Below the pieces are notes generated by a model. The model was not told where the DNA came from and did not search any database. It was given only the letters and a program-made list of their open reading frames with translations. DNA of 64,000 nt, taken from NCBI RefSeq assembly GCF_017312405.1, contig NZ_BLTG01000096.1, positions 255-64,254 of the forward strand, given 5' to 3'. Shown here piece by piece: positions 41,904 to 51,182 of the stretch (positions within the stretch are counted from its first letter, which is position 1; every line of letters begins with the position of its first letter). The stretch comes from Mycobacterium sp. PO1. GTDB lineage: Bacteria; Actinomycetota; Actinomycetes; Mycobacteriales; Mycobacteriaceae. The position numbers and the translations under genes were made by a program.

Positions 41904-43283
41904 GTGGATGCAGGCGCGGGTGAGGTCGTGGATGTCGTCGTCGTCGGGGCGGGGTTCGCCGGGCTGTCCGCCGCGCGGGAGCTGAGCCGGCTGGGACACG
42001 ACGTGCTCGTGCTGGAGGGCCGTGACCGGGTCGGGGGCCGCTCCTTCACCGCGATGCTGGCCGGCGCCCCGGTCGACCTGGGTGCGACATTCGTCGGGCC
42101 CACGCAGGACGCCGTGCTGGCTCTGGCCGCCGAGCTGGGCTGTGACTCGGTGCCCACCTACGGACGTGGCAAGAACCTGATCCGTTGGCGCGGCAAGGTG
42201 CGTTCCTATCGCAGCACGATCCCTCGGCTGTCCATCCTCGAGTTGCTCGACGTCTCACGCATCCAGTGGAGATTCGATCGCATCAGCCGCAGGGTGAGTG
42301 TCGCCGAGCCGTGGGCGTCCCCCGTCGCCGAGGAACTGGACCGGGTGTCGCTGGAGCAGTGGCTGCGCTCGGTGCACGCGGGCGCGTCCACGCGTGACCT
42401 GATGGCGATCATGTCGCGGGTGACCTGGGGCGCCGAACCCGACGCGGTGTCGATGTTGCACGCGGTGCGCTACGTCAAGGCCGCGGGTGGACTGAACAGG
42501 ATGCTCGACGTCGAGGGCGGAGCCCAGCAGGACCGGTATCCGGGCGGCACTCAGCAGATCGCCATCAGGATGGCCGATGCGCTCGGCGAGCGGGTGAGGC
42601 TCGACGCGCCGGTCGGCCGTATCGCGCGTAACCCTGACACGACGCTGACCGTCAGCTGCCGGGGCGGCGAGGTCACCGCCCGCGCTGTCGTCGTCGCCGT
42701 CCCGCCCGCGCATCGCGGCGGCATCGAGTTCGACCCGCCGCTGCCACCCGAGCAGGCCGCGCTGATCCGGAGCTGGCCGCAGGGCAACCTGAGCAAGGCC
42801 TACGCCGCGTACGAGAGCCCGTTCTGGCGGGCCGACGGTTACTCGGGTGAGGCGCTCTCCGACGAGGGGCCCGTCTTCATCACCTTCGACGTCAGCCCCG
42901 ACGTCAGCGGCGACGGCGATGCGGGGCCGGGCATCCTGCTGGGGTTCACCGACGCGCGCAGCTTCGACCCGTTGCCGCCGGCGGATCGGCGTGAGGTCGC
43001 GCTCGCGGGTTTCGCGTCGCTGTTCGGCCCGCCCGCGACCCGGCCGGTCGACTATCTCGATCACTGCTGGAGCGCCGAGGACTTCGCGCCGGGCGGGCCG
43101 ACCGCAGCGGTCCCGCCGGGGGCGTGGACGGCGCACGGCCGGTGGTTGCGACGCGCCTGCGGCGGCATCTTCTGGGCCGGCACCGAGACCGCGGACGTCT
43201 GGACGGGGTTCCTCGACGGGGCGGTGCGTTCAGGTCTGCGCGCCGCCGCCGAGGCGCATCAGGAGCTCGCGCGGCCTTCCTGA
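41904..43283 (+). CDS. aofH: FAD-dependent amine oxidase (AofH, Rv3170-like)
   Basis: This 459-residue flavoprotein has the N-terminal FAD motif VVVVGAGFAGLSAARELSRLG with the acidic end VLEGRDRVGGRS, and the C-terminal FAD-contact block FWAGTETADVWTGFLDGAVRSG. The Cys used by mammalian monoamine oxidases to bind FAD covalently is absent, so the FAD is probably non-covalent. It oxidises an amine to an imine and hydrogen peroxide; the substrate is unknown. GTG 41904. Its end overlaps the convergent haloperoxidase-like gene by 25 bases. Confidence 0.85.
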   Translation: MDAGAGEVVDVVVVGAGFAGLSAARELSRLGHDVLVLEGRDRVGGRSFTAMLAGAPVDLGATFVGPTQDAVLALAAELGCDSVPTYGRGKNLIRWRGKVRSYRSTIPRLSILELLDVSRIQWRFDRISRRVSVAEPWASPVAEELDRVSLEQWLRSVHAGASTRDLMAIMSRVTWGAEPDAVSMLHAVRYVKAAGGLNRMLDVEGGAQQDRYPGGTQQIAIRMADALGERVRLDAPVGRIARNPDTTLTVSCRGGEVTARAVVVAVPPAHRGGIEFDPPLPPEQAALIRSWPQGNLSKAYAAYESPFWRADGYSGEALSDEGPVFITFDVSPDVSGDGDAGPGILLGFTDARSFDPLPPADRREVALAGFASLFGPPATRPVDYLDHCWSAEDFAPGGPTAAVPPGAWTAHGRWLRRACGGIFWAGTETADVWTGFLDGAVRSGLRAAAEAHQELARPS

Positions 43284-44221
43284 CGGACAGAGTCGATCAG
43301 CCACTGCAGTTGCGCGTTGACGTCGGCGGGACGTTCCAGGATCGCGCAGTGGCCGCCGTCGAGTTCGACGAAACGCGCCAGGTTCGGTGCGGTCGCGGCG
43401 ATCCGCCTGGACGACACCATCGGCAACAGGCGATCTTGGCTGCTGCCGATCACCAGCGTCGGCACCGTCAGGTTCTTCAGGCCGATGTGCCGCGGTCCGA
43501 GATGGTCGACCAGCACCCGGGCCCAGCCGCCGCGCCCGGCCGCCGGGGTGGCGTTGAACAACTGGTAGACGAGATCCGTGACCGCCGGGTCGGCGTCGCG
43601 GCCGACGGCGATCGAGGACACGAAACGGCGGCTGGGCCGGTCGGCCGCACGGACCAGCGGCGCCCCGCCGAACGCTTTGAGCAGGGTGCCGGCCGCGCGC
43701 ACCCGGGCCTCGGAGAACTGCGCGGGCACCGGCAGGAGGTTGATGTTGCGTAGCAGGTCGCCGGTCGTGGTGTTGATCAGCGCGACGGCGTCGGCGCGCT
43801 CGGACACGCGGTCCGGATGACGCTCGGCCCAGGAGGTGATGGCGATGCCGCCCATCGAGTGCCCGGCCACCACCGCGCGCTCGCCGGGCTGCAGCGTGGC
43901 GGCCAGCACCGCGTCGAGGTCGCTGGCGAGGTGGTCGAGGCTGTAGCCGCCACGCCGCGGCGGCACCCCGCTGCGTCCGTGACCGCGATGGTCGAAGGCG
44001 ATGACCCGATGGTGCCGGGCCAGCTCGGAGATCTGGTGCGCCCACACCCGCAGGGCGCAGGTGATGCCGTGGGCCAACACGACCGGATAGCCGTCCTCGG
44101 GGCCGAAGACCTCGGTGTGCAGCCGCACGCCGTCGACCGATCGCACGTCGACGAACCGTCCGGGGGGAAGCCCGTCGGCGGCGTAACCACCGCCGCGCAC
44201 CCTGGTGCCGCCTCGTGCCAT
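43259..44221 (-). CDS. hpx: Alpha/beta hydrolase, non-heme haloperoxidase-like (Hpx, Rv3171c-like)
   Basis: This 320-residue hydrolase has VLAHGITCALRVWAHQISEL (oxyanion), FDHRGHGRSG, the nucleophile elbow VVAGHSMGGI, an acid in VIGSSQDRLLP and His in ELDGGHCAILERP. The complete Ser-Asp-His set means that it is more likely an esterase or lactonase than a true haloperoxidase. GAGGAG places ATG 44221 (ATG 44227 is too close). Several frames stay open upstream because of repeats. Order and convergence with aofH match Rv3170/Rv3171c. Confidence 0.85.
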   Translation of the reverse strand: MARGGTRVRGGGYAADGLPPGRFVDVRSVDGVRLHTEVFGPEDGYPVVLAHGITCALRVWAHQISELARHHRVIAFDHRGHGRSGVPPRRGGYSLDHLASDLDAVLAATLQPGERAVVAGHSMGGIAITSWAERHPDRVSERADAVALINTTTGDLLRNINLLPVPAQFSEARVRAAGTLLKAFGGAPLVRAADRPSRRFVSSIAVGRDADPAVTDLVYQLFNATPAAGRGGWARVLVDHLGPRHIGLKNLTVPTLVIGSSQDRLLPMVSSRRIAATAPNLARFVELDGGHCAILERPADVNAQLQWLIDSVRQEGRASS

Positions 44222-44258
44222 GCGCATGCTCCTCGGTTCCAGCAACGTTGCCGTGCCC

Positions 44259-44348
44259 CACGCCGGTGGCGAGATCGAACCACGCCGGTGGCGAGATCGA
44301 ACCACGCCGGCCGGCGTCGGTGGACCAACCGACGGCGTCGGTGGACCA
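44259..44348. repeat. Tandem 22-base and 21-base repeats upstream of hpx
   Basis: CACGCCGGTGGCGAGATCGA (first 20 of a 22-base unit) is repeated exactly at 44259-44280 and 44281-44302 and then breaks off after 8 bases. Next come two copies of CGGCGTCGGTGGACCA at 44312-44327 and 44333-44348. A 7-base-arm inverted repeat (CGTCGGT/ACCGACG, 44315-44334) falls inside the second array. Confidence 0.8.
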
Positions 44349-44363
44349 GACTGTACCGGCGGA

Positions 44364-44380
44364 CACCGTCGCCGACGGTG
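44364..44380. promoter_or_regulatory. Palindrome CACCGTC-GCC-GACGGTG between divergent genes
   Basis: A perfect 7-base-arm palindrome lies 25 bases before the ATG at 44406, in the 184-base gap between hpx (leftward) and the oxidoreductase gene (rightward). The position fits an operator; the binding protein is unknown. Confidence 0.4.
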
Positions 44381-44405
44381 AGCCACGGGGGCGTTAAATG
44401 GTCGG

Positions 44406-45380
44406 ATGCGTGCGATACAGATAGCCCGGCTCGACGGACCGCAGGCCGCCCACGTCGTCGAGATCGACGAACCCGCCGGCGGTGACGATCTGGTCGTCGT
44501 CGACGTGCACGCCGCCGGGGTGGCCTACCCCGACGCCCTGCAGTCCCGCGGGCTCTACCAGTACAAGCCCGAGATGCCCTACATCCCTGGTGCCGAGATC
44601 GCCGGGGTGGTACGCAGCGCCCCCGAAGAGGCCCACGTCCGCCCCGGCGATCGGGTCGCGGGGCTGACGATGCTGTGCGGCGCGATGGCCGAAGTCGTGA
44701 CCCTGCCGCCGGAGCGCTTGTTCAGGCTGCCGGACTCGGTGTCGTTCGAAGCCGGCGCCGGCGTCCTGTTCAACGACCTCACGGTGCACTTCGCGCTTCG
44801 GACCCGCGGCCGATTGAGCAACGGCGACACGGTGCTCGTACACGGCGCCGCGGGTGGGATCGGCACGTCGACGTTACGGCTGGCGCCGGCATTCGGCGCC
44901 GCCCGCACCATTGCGGTGGTCAGCAGCGAGGAGAAGGCGGATGTCGCCCGGGCGGCCGGCGCCTCCGACGTCGTGCTGGCCGACGGGTTCAAGGACGCGG
45001 TCAAGGAGTTGACCGAGGGCCGCGGGGTGGACATCGTGGTCGACCCGGTGGGCGGTGATCGTTTCACCGACTCGCTGCGTTCGCTGTCGCCGGGTGGACG
45101 CCTCCTGGTGGTCGGGTTCACCGGCGGCGACATCCCGACCGTGAAGGTGAACCGGCTGCTGTTGAACAACGTCGACGTGGTCGGCGTCGGGTGGGGCGCG
45201 TGGACGATGCGCCATCCCGGCTACCTGCAGCAGCAGTGGGCAGAACTGCTTCCGCTGCTCGCGTCCGGTCGGGTCGGCGCCCCGGAACCGGTGGTGTTCC
45301 CGCTCGAGGATGCCGCCGCGGCGATCGCCTCGCTGGAGGACCGGACAGCGAGGGGCAAGGTTGTCGTCTCGCTGCGCTGA
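44406..45380 (+). CDS. NADPH:quinone oxidoreductase-like MDR protein
   Basis: This 324-residue medium-chain oxidoreductase lacks zinc ligands. It has the sequence AAGVAYPDALQSRGLYQYKP, PYIPGAEIAGVV, the nucleotide-binding VLVHGAAGGIGTSTLRLA, and VDIVVDPVGGDRFTDSLRSL. Members reduce quinones or enoyl compounds with NADPH. In length and style it is like the mycobacterial proteins named FadB4, although fadB4 in M. tuberculosis sits next to fadE23, where this window has a different reductase. Confidence 0.82.
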   Translation: MRAIQIARLDGPQAAHVVEIDEPAGGDDLVVVDVHAAGVAYPDALQSRGLYQYKPEMPYIPGAEIAGVVRSAPEEAHVRPGDRVAGLTMLCGAMAEVVTLPPERLFRLPDSVSFEAGAGVLFNDLTVHFALRTRGRLSNGDTVLVHGAAGGIGTSTLRLAPAFGAARTIAVVSSEEKADVARAAGASDVVLADGFKDAVKELTEGRGVDIVVDPVGGDRFTDSLRSLSPGGRLLVVGFTGGDIPTVKVNRLLLNNVDVVGVGWGAWTMRHPGYLQQQWAELLPLLASGRVGAPEPVVFPLEDAAAAIASLEDRTARGKVVVSLR

Positions 45381-45445
45381 GCGGATCGGCGGGCTGCGAC
45401 CCCAGAATGTCCGATTGAATGCAAGGGTCTTTGCCGGCTGCGATG

Positions 45446-48226
45446 ATGAGTGCCGTGCCCACCGCTAGCCTGCGTCCGGTCGAGGATCCCCAGGTTGCTG
45501 GATTCCTGGATGCGGTGACGGACGGGCCCACCGCGCTGGTGATCGAGGGCGAGGCCGGCATCGGAAAGACCACCCTGTGGCTGTCGCTGCTGCGCCAGGC
45601 GCGCGCCCGCGGCTTCCGCGTGTTGACCGCGCGGGTCGGCCAGGCCGAAACGGTGATGGCGTTCGCCGCGCTGGCCGATCTGCTCAGCGAGGTGGACGCC
45701 GAGCACTTTGCGAACCTGCCGGCGCTGCAGCGCCTGGCCTTGGACCGGGTGCTGCTGCGCGCAGGCGCCGAAGGCCCCCCGACCGACCAGCGGGTGGTGG
45801 CCGCAGCGTTCGTCTCGGTTCTCGATCAGATGCACCGGTCCGACGACCGGACCCCGGTGCTGCTGGCGATCGACGACGCGCAGTGGCTGGACAGCTCCAG
45901 CCGCACCGCCGTCGAGTTCGCGGCGCGCCGGCTCAACGGCGCTTTCGGTGTGTTGATGACCGAGCGGTGCACCGCCGGGGACAGCCAGGTGGCACGGTGG
46001 CTGCAGCTCGACCGGCCCGACCGGCTGGGCCGGGTGGCGGTGCAGCCGATGGACACCCGGGAGTTGCACGCGGTGATCTCCGATCGCCTGGGCCGCACGT
46101 TCTCCCGACCGACGGTGTTGCGGATCGCCGAAACCTCCGGCGGCAACCCGTTTTTCGCCCTGGAACTCGCGCGTGCGTTGCGGGACGACCAGGCCGGCCC
46201 CGAGCAGCCGCTCCCCGCCACGCTCACCGATCTGGTCCGGCGGCGCATTGCGGCGCTCGATGACGCCGAGCGCGCGCTGTTGCTGAGCGTGGCCTGCGTC
46301 GCCGAGCCGACGATCGAGTTGCTCGCGAAGGCCAATGACGTCGATGCCGACGAGCTGGCGCGCCGCGTGGAGCGCGCCGAGGCGGCCGGCATTCTCAGCC
46401 TCGACGGTCACCGGGTGCGGTTCACCCACCCGCTGTTGGCCAGCGGTGTCTACAGCGACGCAGGCCCGCCGGCGCGCCGCGCGATGCACCGCACGCTGGC
46501 CGCGCTGGAAACCCAGCCCGAGCTCAGAGCCCGTCATCTGGCGCTGGCGTCGGCGCACGGCGACGAGGAGATCCTCACGGCGCTCGACCAGGCTGCGGAC
46601 TCCGCACGGTCGCGCGGAGCGCCGGCGGCGGCCGCTGAGCTCGTCGACCTGGCTCTGGGGCTCGGCGGAGACACGGTGCTGCGCCGAATGAAGTCGGCGG
46701 AGAACCACTTCCTGGCCGGCAACACCGCCAGGGCCGGGGCGCTGCTCGACGACGCCGCGACGATGGAACCGGGCATGCTGCGCGCCATGGCGACGAGCCT
46801 GCTGGCCACCGTGCGGATGTACGAGAACGAACACGCCGAGGCAGTCGAACTGCTGCGCAGCGCGCTCGACGACGCCGCGGGGATCCCGGCGCTCATGGTG
46901 CAGGTGCTGCTGCGACTGTCCTTCGCGTTGAACAGCATCGGCGAGCTCGACGATGCGCGCCGGCACGTCCGCGATGCGGTCAAGCTGGCCGAGGAGCTCG
47001 GGGTGCCGGCGATCACCAGCGCCGCGTTGGCCTGGTCGGTGCATGTGAACTTCCAGTGCGGCCGCGGCTTGGACGAGGACTCATTGGACCGGGCGATGCA
47101 GTCCTATGACAGCGCGCTGGATGTGCCGATCATCTTCCGGGCGCCCTTCGTCCACGCCTTGGCGCTGTCGTGGACCGGCCGGCTCGAGCAGGCGCATGAC
47201 GAGTTGACCGCGGTCCGCAGCGTCTGCATCGAGCGCGGCGCCGAGAGCGACATGATGGCCATCGCAGGGTTTCTGGCGATCAACCACATCTGGCGTGGGC
47301 AGGTCGCTGAGGCCGCCGTCGAGGCGGCGGAGGCGGTGGAGCGGGCCGAGCAGCTCGGCGGCGACGATGTGCTGATCATCCCGATGACGGTGCGCGCTGC
47401 GGTGGCCGCCTACGCCGGCCGTGAGGACGCTGCCCGCGCCGACGCCCGCTGGGTGCTGACCGCGATGCGGAATCGCAGCTCGTCGCACATCGCCGACTGG
47501 CCGGGCATGACGCTGTGCTTTCTCGAGGAGTCGCTGGGAAACCACCGGGAGGCGCTCGACGCGCTGGATCCGGCTTTCCTGGCGGACCAGATGCCCTGCA
47601 CCGAGCAGATGTATGCCTGGCATTTGCCCGACGTGATCGAGGCGATGGTGGGAGTGGGCCGGCTCGACGATGCCGAGACGCTCACCCGCGCGCTGGAACA
47701 GAACGGGGCGCGGCACGACCGTGCCTGGATGAAGTCGGTCGGGGCGCGGTGCCGGGCGATGCTGCTGGCGGCGCGTGGCGATGTGACCGCCGCCGAGGAG
47801 ACCGCACACCGCGCGTTGGCCGAGCACGAGTCGTTGCCGATGCCGTTCGAGCGGGCCAGGACGCAGCTGATCCTGGGTCAGCTGCAGCGCAGGCTACGCC
47901 AGAAGAACACGGCGGCAACCAATCTGGCCGAGGCGCGCGAGGTGTTCGAGCGGCTGGGCACACCGTTGTGGGCGCGCCGCGCCGAGGCCGAGCTGGCGCG
48001 TACCGTGGTGGCGCCGTCGGAGGATCTGAGCCAATTGACGCCGTCCGAGCAGCGGGTCGCCGAGATGGCGGCGTCAGGGGCGACCAACAAGGACATCGCC
48101 GCAGCGATGTTCATCAGCGCCAAGACGGTGGAGCACAACCTGACCAAGATCTACCGCAAGCTCCAGATCAGTTCGCGTGCGGAGCTGGGCAGGCGGATGG
48201 ACCAGGGCGGCAACGACTCCGCTTAG
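45446..48226 (+). CDS. Large ATP-binding LuxR family transcriptional regulator (LAL type)
   Basis: This protein of about 926 residues has a P-loop near the N-terminus (GEAGIGKTTLW; residues 35-45), the acidic VLLAIDDAQWLD motif, a long all-helical middle of TPR-like repeats, and a C-terminal LuxR helix-turn-helix (LTPSEQRVAEMAASGATNKD, then FISAKTVEHNLTKIYRKLQI). Such proteins bind ATP and a ligand, then DNA. ATG 45446 (or 45443) is preferred to 45419; no ribosome binding site decides it. No target operon is identifiable. The stop overlaps the stop of the convergent fabG3-like gene by 3 bases. Confidence 0.88.
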   Translation: MSAVPTASLRPVEDPQVAGFLDAVTDGPTALVIEGEAGIGKTTLWLSLLRQARARGFRVLTARVGQAETVMAFAALADLLSEVDAEHFANLPALQRLALDRVLLRAGAEGPPTDQRVVAAAFVSVLDQMHRSDDRTPVLLAIDDAQWLDSSSRTAVEFAARRLNGAFGVLMTERCTAGDSQVARWLQLDRPDRLGRVAVQPMDTRELHAVISDRLGRTFSRPTVLRIAETSGGNPFFALELARALRDDQAGPEQPLPATLTDLVRRRIAALDDAERALLLSVACVAEPTIELLAKANDVDADELARRVERAEAAGILSLDGHRVRFTHPLLASGVYSDAGPPARRAMHRTLAALETQPELRARHLALASAHGDEEILTALDQAADSARSRGAPAAAAELVDLALGLGGDTVLRRMKSAENHFLAGNTARAGALLDDAATMEPGMLRAMATSLLATVRMYENEHAEAVELLRSALDDAAGIPALMVQVLLRLSFALNSIGELDDARRHVRDAVKLAEELGVPAITSAALAWSVHVNFQCGRGLDEDSLDRAMQSYDSALDVPIIFRAPFVHALALSWTGRLEQAHDELTAVRSVCIERGAESDMMAIAGFLAINHIWRGQVAEAAVEAAEAVERAEQLGGDDVLIIPMTVRAAVAAYAGREDAARADARWVLTAMRNRSSSHIADWPGMTLCFLEESLGNHREALDALDPAFLADQMPCTEQMYAWHLPDVIEAMVGVGRLDDAETLTRALEQNGARHDRAWMKSVGARCRAMLLAARGDVTAAEETAHRALAEHESLPMPFERARTQLILGQLQRRLRQKNTAATNLAEAREVFERLGTPLWARRAEAELARTVVAPSEDLSQLTPSEQRVAEMAASGATNKDIAAAMFISAKTVEHNLTKIYRKLQISSRAELGRRMDQGGNDSA

Positions 48227-49005
48227 GTGATCCATTCCGGTTGCTGATCGACGTCGACGGCCGAGAAGTCCTTGTGGGGCAGGCCCGCGATGGTGCCCCC
48301 GTCGACGACGAACTCGGAGCCGGTCGAATAGCTCGAGTCGTCACTGGCAAGGTACACCACCAGGTTGCTGACCTCGCGCGGCTGGGCGATGCGGCCCAGC
48401 GCGCTGGAGAAGATGTCCTCCGGAACCCAATCGGCCATGGGCGTTTTCACCAGGCCGGGATGCACCGAGTTGACCCGGATCCCGAACGCTCCCAGCTCCA
48501 GAGCGGTCGATTTGGTGAGCCCGCGCACGGCGAACTTGGTGGCGGTGTAGCCGTGACACGCCACCGTGCCCGCCATCCCCTCGATGGACGAGATGTTGAT
48601 GATCGAGCCTCGGCCTGCGGCCTTCATGGCCGGTGTGACGGCGCGAATGCCGAGGAAGACACCGGTCAGATTGATGTCGAGGACGCGCTGCCATTCCGAG
48701 AGCGGGAAGTCCTCCACGGTGCCGATGTTGAGAATGCCGGCGTTGTTCACCAGGATGTCGAGGCCGCCGAACTCGGCGAGGGCGACGGCCACCGCGCGTT
48801 CCCAGTCGTCGGGGCTGGTGACGTCGAGGTGGATGTAGCGGGCCGCGTCACCCAGATCCTCGGCGACCCGTTCGCCTTCGGCGTCGAGGATGTCACCGCA
48901 GACCACGCGCGCGCCGTGCGCGACCATCTCGCGGGCATGCGAAGCCCCCATCCCCCGGGCGGCGCCGCTGACGAGAGCTACCTTGCCGGCCAACCGTGCA
49001 GTCAT
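48223..49005 (-). CDS. fabG3: Short-chain dehydrogenase FabG3-like (Rv2002, 20-beta-hydroxysteroid dehydrogenase type)
   Basis: This 260-residue SDR has the cofactor motif GAARGMGASH, the structural NNAG, and catalytic Ser140, Tyr153 and Lys157 (HGYTATKFAVRGLTKS). The length, these positions and the end (VVDGGTIAGLPHKDF, then QPEWIT) match Rv2002 as I recall it; that protein reduces steroids with NADH. AGGAGG sets ATG 49005. In M. tuberculosis Rv2002 lies near otsB1 (Rv2006), and an otsB1-like gene lies about 7 kb away here. Confidence 0.85.
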   Translation of the reverse strand: MTARLAGKVALVSGAARGMGASHAREMVAHGARVVCGDILDAEGERVAEDLGDAARYIHLDVTSPDDWERAVAVALAEFGGLDILVNNAGILNIGTVEDFPLSEWQRVLDINLTGVFLGIRAVTPAMKAAGRGSIINISSIEGMAGTVACHGYTATKFAVRGLTKSTALELGAFGIRVNSVHPGLVKTPMADWVPEDIFSSALGRIAQPREVSNLVVYLASDDSSYSTGSEFVVDGGTIAGLPHKDFSAVDVDQQPEWIT

Positions 49006-49088
49006 CAATCCTCCTGTCGTGGCGGCCTGTTCGATGCGGCCGCGGATGTGGCTCCGGTCACACCCTAGCGCCGCGGCGTCGCCGGAGG

Positions 49089-49976
49089 TCACCTCTCCGG
49101 TGGGCGGTGGCGGTCGAGGAAGGCCAGCACGGCATCGGCGAACAGGTCGTTGCGGTCCCCCGCCACCATGTGTCCTGCTCCTTCCACGTCGACGAACTCG
49201 ACCTGCGGAAACCGGACCAGGAAGTCGTCGGCGCGATCTCGGCTGACGAGGTCGCTGACCTGCCCGCGCACCAGCAGCATCGGCACCGCGTCGGCCAGGA
49301 TCGCCGCGACCGCGCGGTGCAGGCGGTCGGTGTCCTCCACCTCGCGCGGCGGATGCGCCGCCGTACCGTCGATGAACCGTGGATCCCAATGCCAATACCA
49401 GCGACCGCCCCGTCGGCGCAGGTTGTTTCGCAGGCCGTCGAGGTCGGTCGGCCGCGGCCGGTGAGGGTTGAACTCGGCGATCATGTCGGCCACCTCGTCG
49501 AGGGACCCGAAACCGTCGACCATCTTGTCGGCCATGAACGCATGGATCCGTTCCGCGCCCGAGGGATCCATGTCGGGCACGATGTCGACCAGCACCACGG
49601 CCGAGGCGATTCCGCGGCAGAGTTCACCGGCCAACAGCATCGAGGTCAGCCCGCCGAGGGAGGCGCCGACCAGGACGGGATGCGGCGGCAACTGCTCGAG
49701 GATCTCCCGGACGTCGGCGGCGAAACTGGCCACCCGATAGTCACCGTCGGCGGCCCAGTCGGACTCGCCGTGTCCGCGCAGGTCGACGGTGACCGCCTGC
49801 CATCCGCGTTCGGCCACCGCGCCGGCCGCCCGGCCCCAGGACCGCCGGGTCTGTCCTCCCCCGTGCAGGAACACCACCGCCCGGGCGGCCGGGTCGCCGT
49901 GCCGGTCGGCGGCGATGCGCACACCCTTGTGCCCGTGGGTCGTGAACGGCACGTGCGGCGACGGTGGAGACCCCAT
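49089..49976 (-). CDS. Alpha/beta hydrolase
   Basis: This 295-residue hydrolase has VFLHGGGQTRRSWG (oxyanion), VDLRGHGESDW, nucleophile elbow VLVGASLGGLTSMLLAG, a possible acid in LLVRGQVSDLVSRD and His in DVEGAGHMVAGDRND. The nucleophile is Ser in G-A-S-L-G-G. The substrate is unknown; proteins like it include ester and lactone hydrolases. The start at 49976 is the Met closest to the domain. A divergent SDR gene begins 57 bases away. Confidence 0.82.
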   Translation of the reverse strand: MGSPPSPHVPFTTHGHKGVRIAADRHGDPAARAVVFLHGGGQTRRSWGRAAGAVAERGWQAVTVDLRGHGESDWAADGDYRVASFAADVREILEQLPPHPVLVGASLGGLTSMLLAGELCRGIASAVVLVDIVPDMDPSGAERIHAFMADKMVDGFGSLDEVADMIAEFNPHRPRPTDLDGLRNNLRRRGGRWYWHWDPRFIDGTAAHPPREVEDTDRLHRAVAAILADAVPMLLVRGQVSDLVSRDRADDFLVRFPQVEFVDVEGAGHMVAGDRNDLFADAVLAFLDRHRPPER

Positions 49977-50033
49977 CTGTCGATGGTATGAACCCGCCCG
50001 CACCCGATGATCGGGTGGGCCATACTGCGAGGC

Positions 50034-50828
50034 GTGAACGGACTTCGCGGCAAGGGTGTGCTCGTGACCGGCGCAGCCTCGGGTATCGGCGCAGCCACCG
50101 TGGCCCGGCTCGCCGCCGAGGGCGCCGACGTCGTCGGTGTCGATCTGGCCGGTGAGGCGCCGCCGGACCTCGCCGAAGGACGCTACCGGCGCGGCGATGT
50201 CCTCGACGCCGCCACCGTCGAGGACGCGGTGCGCGCGGTGGTCGACGCCGCCGGTCGCCTCGACGCCGTGGTCCATTCGGCCGGGGTGGGCGGAGGCGGA
50301 CCGATGCACCTGCTGGGCGACGATGAGTGGGACCGAGTCGTCGACGTCAACCTGAAGGGCACGTTCGTCGTGATGCGCGCGGCCCTCGCACAGATGGTGA
50401 ACCAGAGCAGAGTCGACGGCGAGCGTGGCTCCATCGTCACGCTGGCCAGCGTCGAGGGACTCGAGGGCACCGCGGGCGGCAGCGCCTACAACGCCTCCAA
50501 GGGCGGCGTCGTGCTGCTGACGAAGAACGCCGCGATCGACTACGGCCCCAGCGGAATCCGGGTCAACGCCATCTGCCCCGGCTTCATCGAGACGCCACTG
50601 TTCGAATCGGTCATGGGTCTGCCAGGGATGGACGGGCCACGCGAGGGCCTCCGACACGAACACAAGCTGCGGCGGTTCGGCCGACCCGAGGAGGTGGCGG
50701 CGGTAGCGGCATTCCTGGTGTCGGGGGACGCGAGTTTCGTCAGCGGCCAGGCGATCGCGGTCGACGGCGGTTACACGGCCGGACGCGACCACCAGGTCAC
50801 CGAACTCCTGGGGTTGGGCGAACAGTGA
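50034..50828 (+). CDS. Short-chain dehydrogenase/reductase
   Basis: This 264-residue classical SDR has GAASGIGAAT for the cofactor, HSAGVGGGG, and catalytic Ser139, Tyr152 and Lys156 (SAYNASKGGVVLLTKN). PGFIETPLFE and the C-terminal DGGYTAG are standard. The NAD- or NADP-choosing Asp in VVGVDLAGE suggests NAD(H). GTG 50034 with a weak GCGAGG site is preferred over 50007. The substrate is unknown. The stop abuts the stop of the next, convergent gene. Confidence 0.83.
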   Translation: MNGLRGKGVLVTGAASGIGAATVARLAAEGADVVGVDLAGEAPPDLAEGRYRRGDVLDAATVEDAVRAVVDAAGRLDAVVHSAGVGGGGPMHLLGDDEWDRVVDVNLKGTFVVMRAALAQMVNQSRVDGERGSIVTLASVEGLEGTAGGSAYNASKGGVVLLTKNAAIDYGPSGIRVNAICPGFIETPLFESVMGLPGMDGPREGLRHEHKLRRFGRPEEVAAVAAFLVSGDASFVSGQAIAVDGGYTAGRDHQVTELLGLGEQ

Positions 50829-51182
50829 TCACCACAGCACCGCGACAGCGGCCGCGGCGAACGTCAACACCCCCACGGCGGCGAACACTCCGCGCGGCAC
50901 CGCCTCGCCGGTGCGCCGCTGTTTGGCGTTGCCCACGCCCAGCAGTCCGCCGATGACCACCAGGACCACCAGCTTCACCCCGATCTTCGGATAGTTCAGC
51001 TCGATTCCGGCCGGCCACGGGGCTGCCAGCGCGAGCCCGGTGACCAACGACACGAGCAAGCCGTAGTCCATCACCCTGGTGGTGCGGAATCTGCCCGCCG
51101 CGGCTTCGGCGACCCACGCGCCGAAGGTGATCGCGAAACCGACGATGTGCAACAGGACAACTACAGACCGTAGTACCTCCAT
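50829..51182 (-). CDS. Small integral membrane protein
   Basis: This 117-residue protein has four predicted membrane helices (VVVLLHIVGFAITFGAWVAE, YGLLVSLVTGLALAAPWP, IGVKLVVLVVIGGLLGVG and GVFAAVGVLTFAAAAVAVLW). A His and a Gly in helix 1 resemble small DUF2269/CopD-like proteins, but no function can be assigned. The Met at 51182 is chosen; a start near 51203 is possible. Confidence 0.65.
   Translation of the reverse strand: MEVLRSVVVLLHIVGFAITFGAWVAEAAAGRFRTTRVMDYGLLVSLVTGLALAAPWPAGIELNYPKIGVKLVVLVVIGGLLGVGNAKQRRTGEAVPRGVFAAVGVLTFAAAAVAVLW

Noticed and set aside
43230..44366. Alternative minus-strand frame over the hpx gene
   Set aside because: Its product is Arg/Pro-rich without the Ser-Asp-His motifs seen in the 43259-44221 frame.
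45221..47044. Long antisense frame across the LuxR-type regulator
   Set aside because: Its translation is Arg/His/Gln-rich and featureless, while the + strand shows a P-loop, an ATPase core and a LuxR DNA-binding end.
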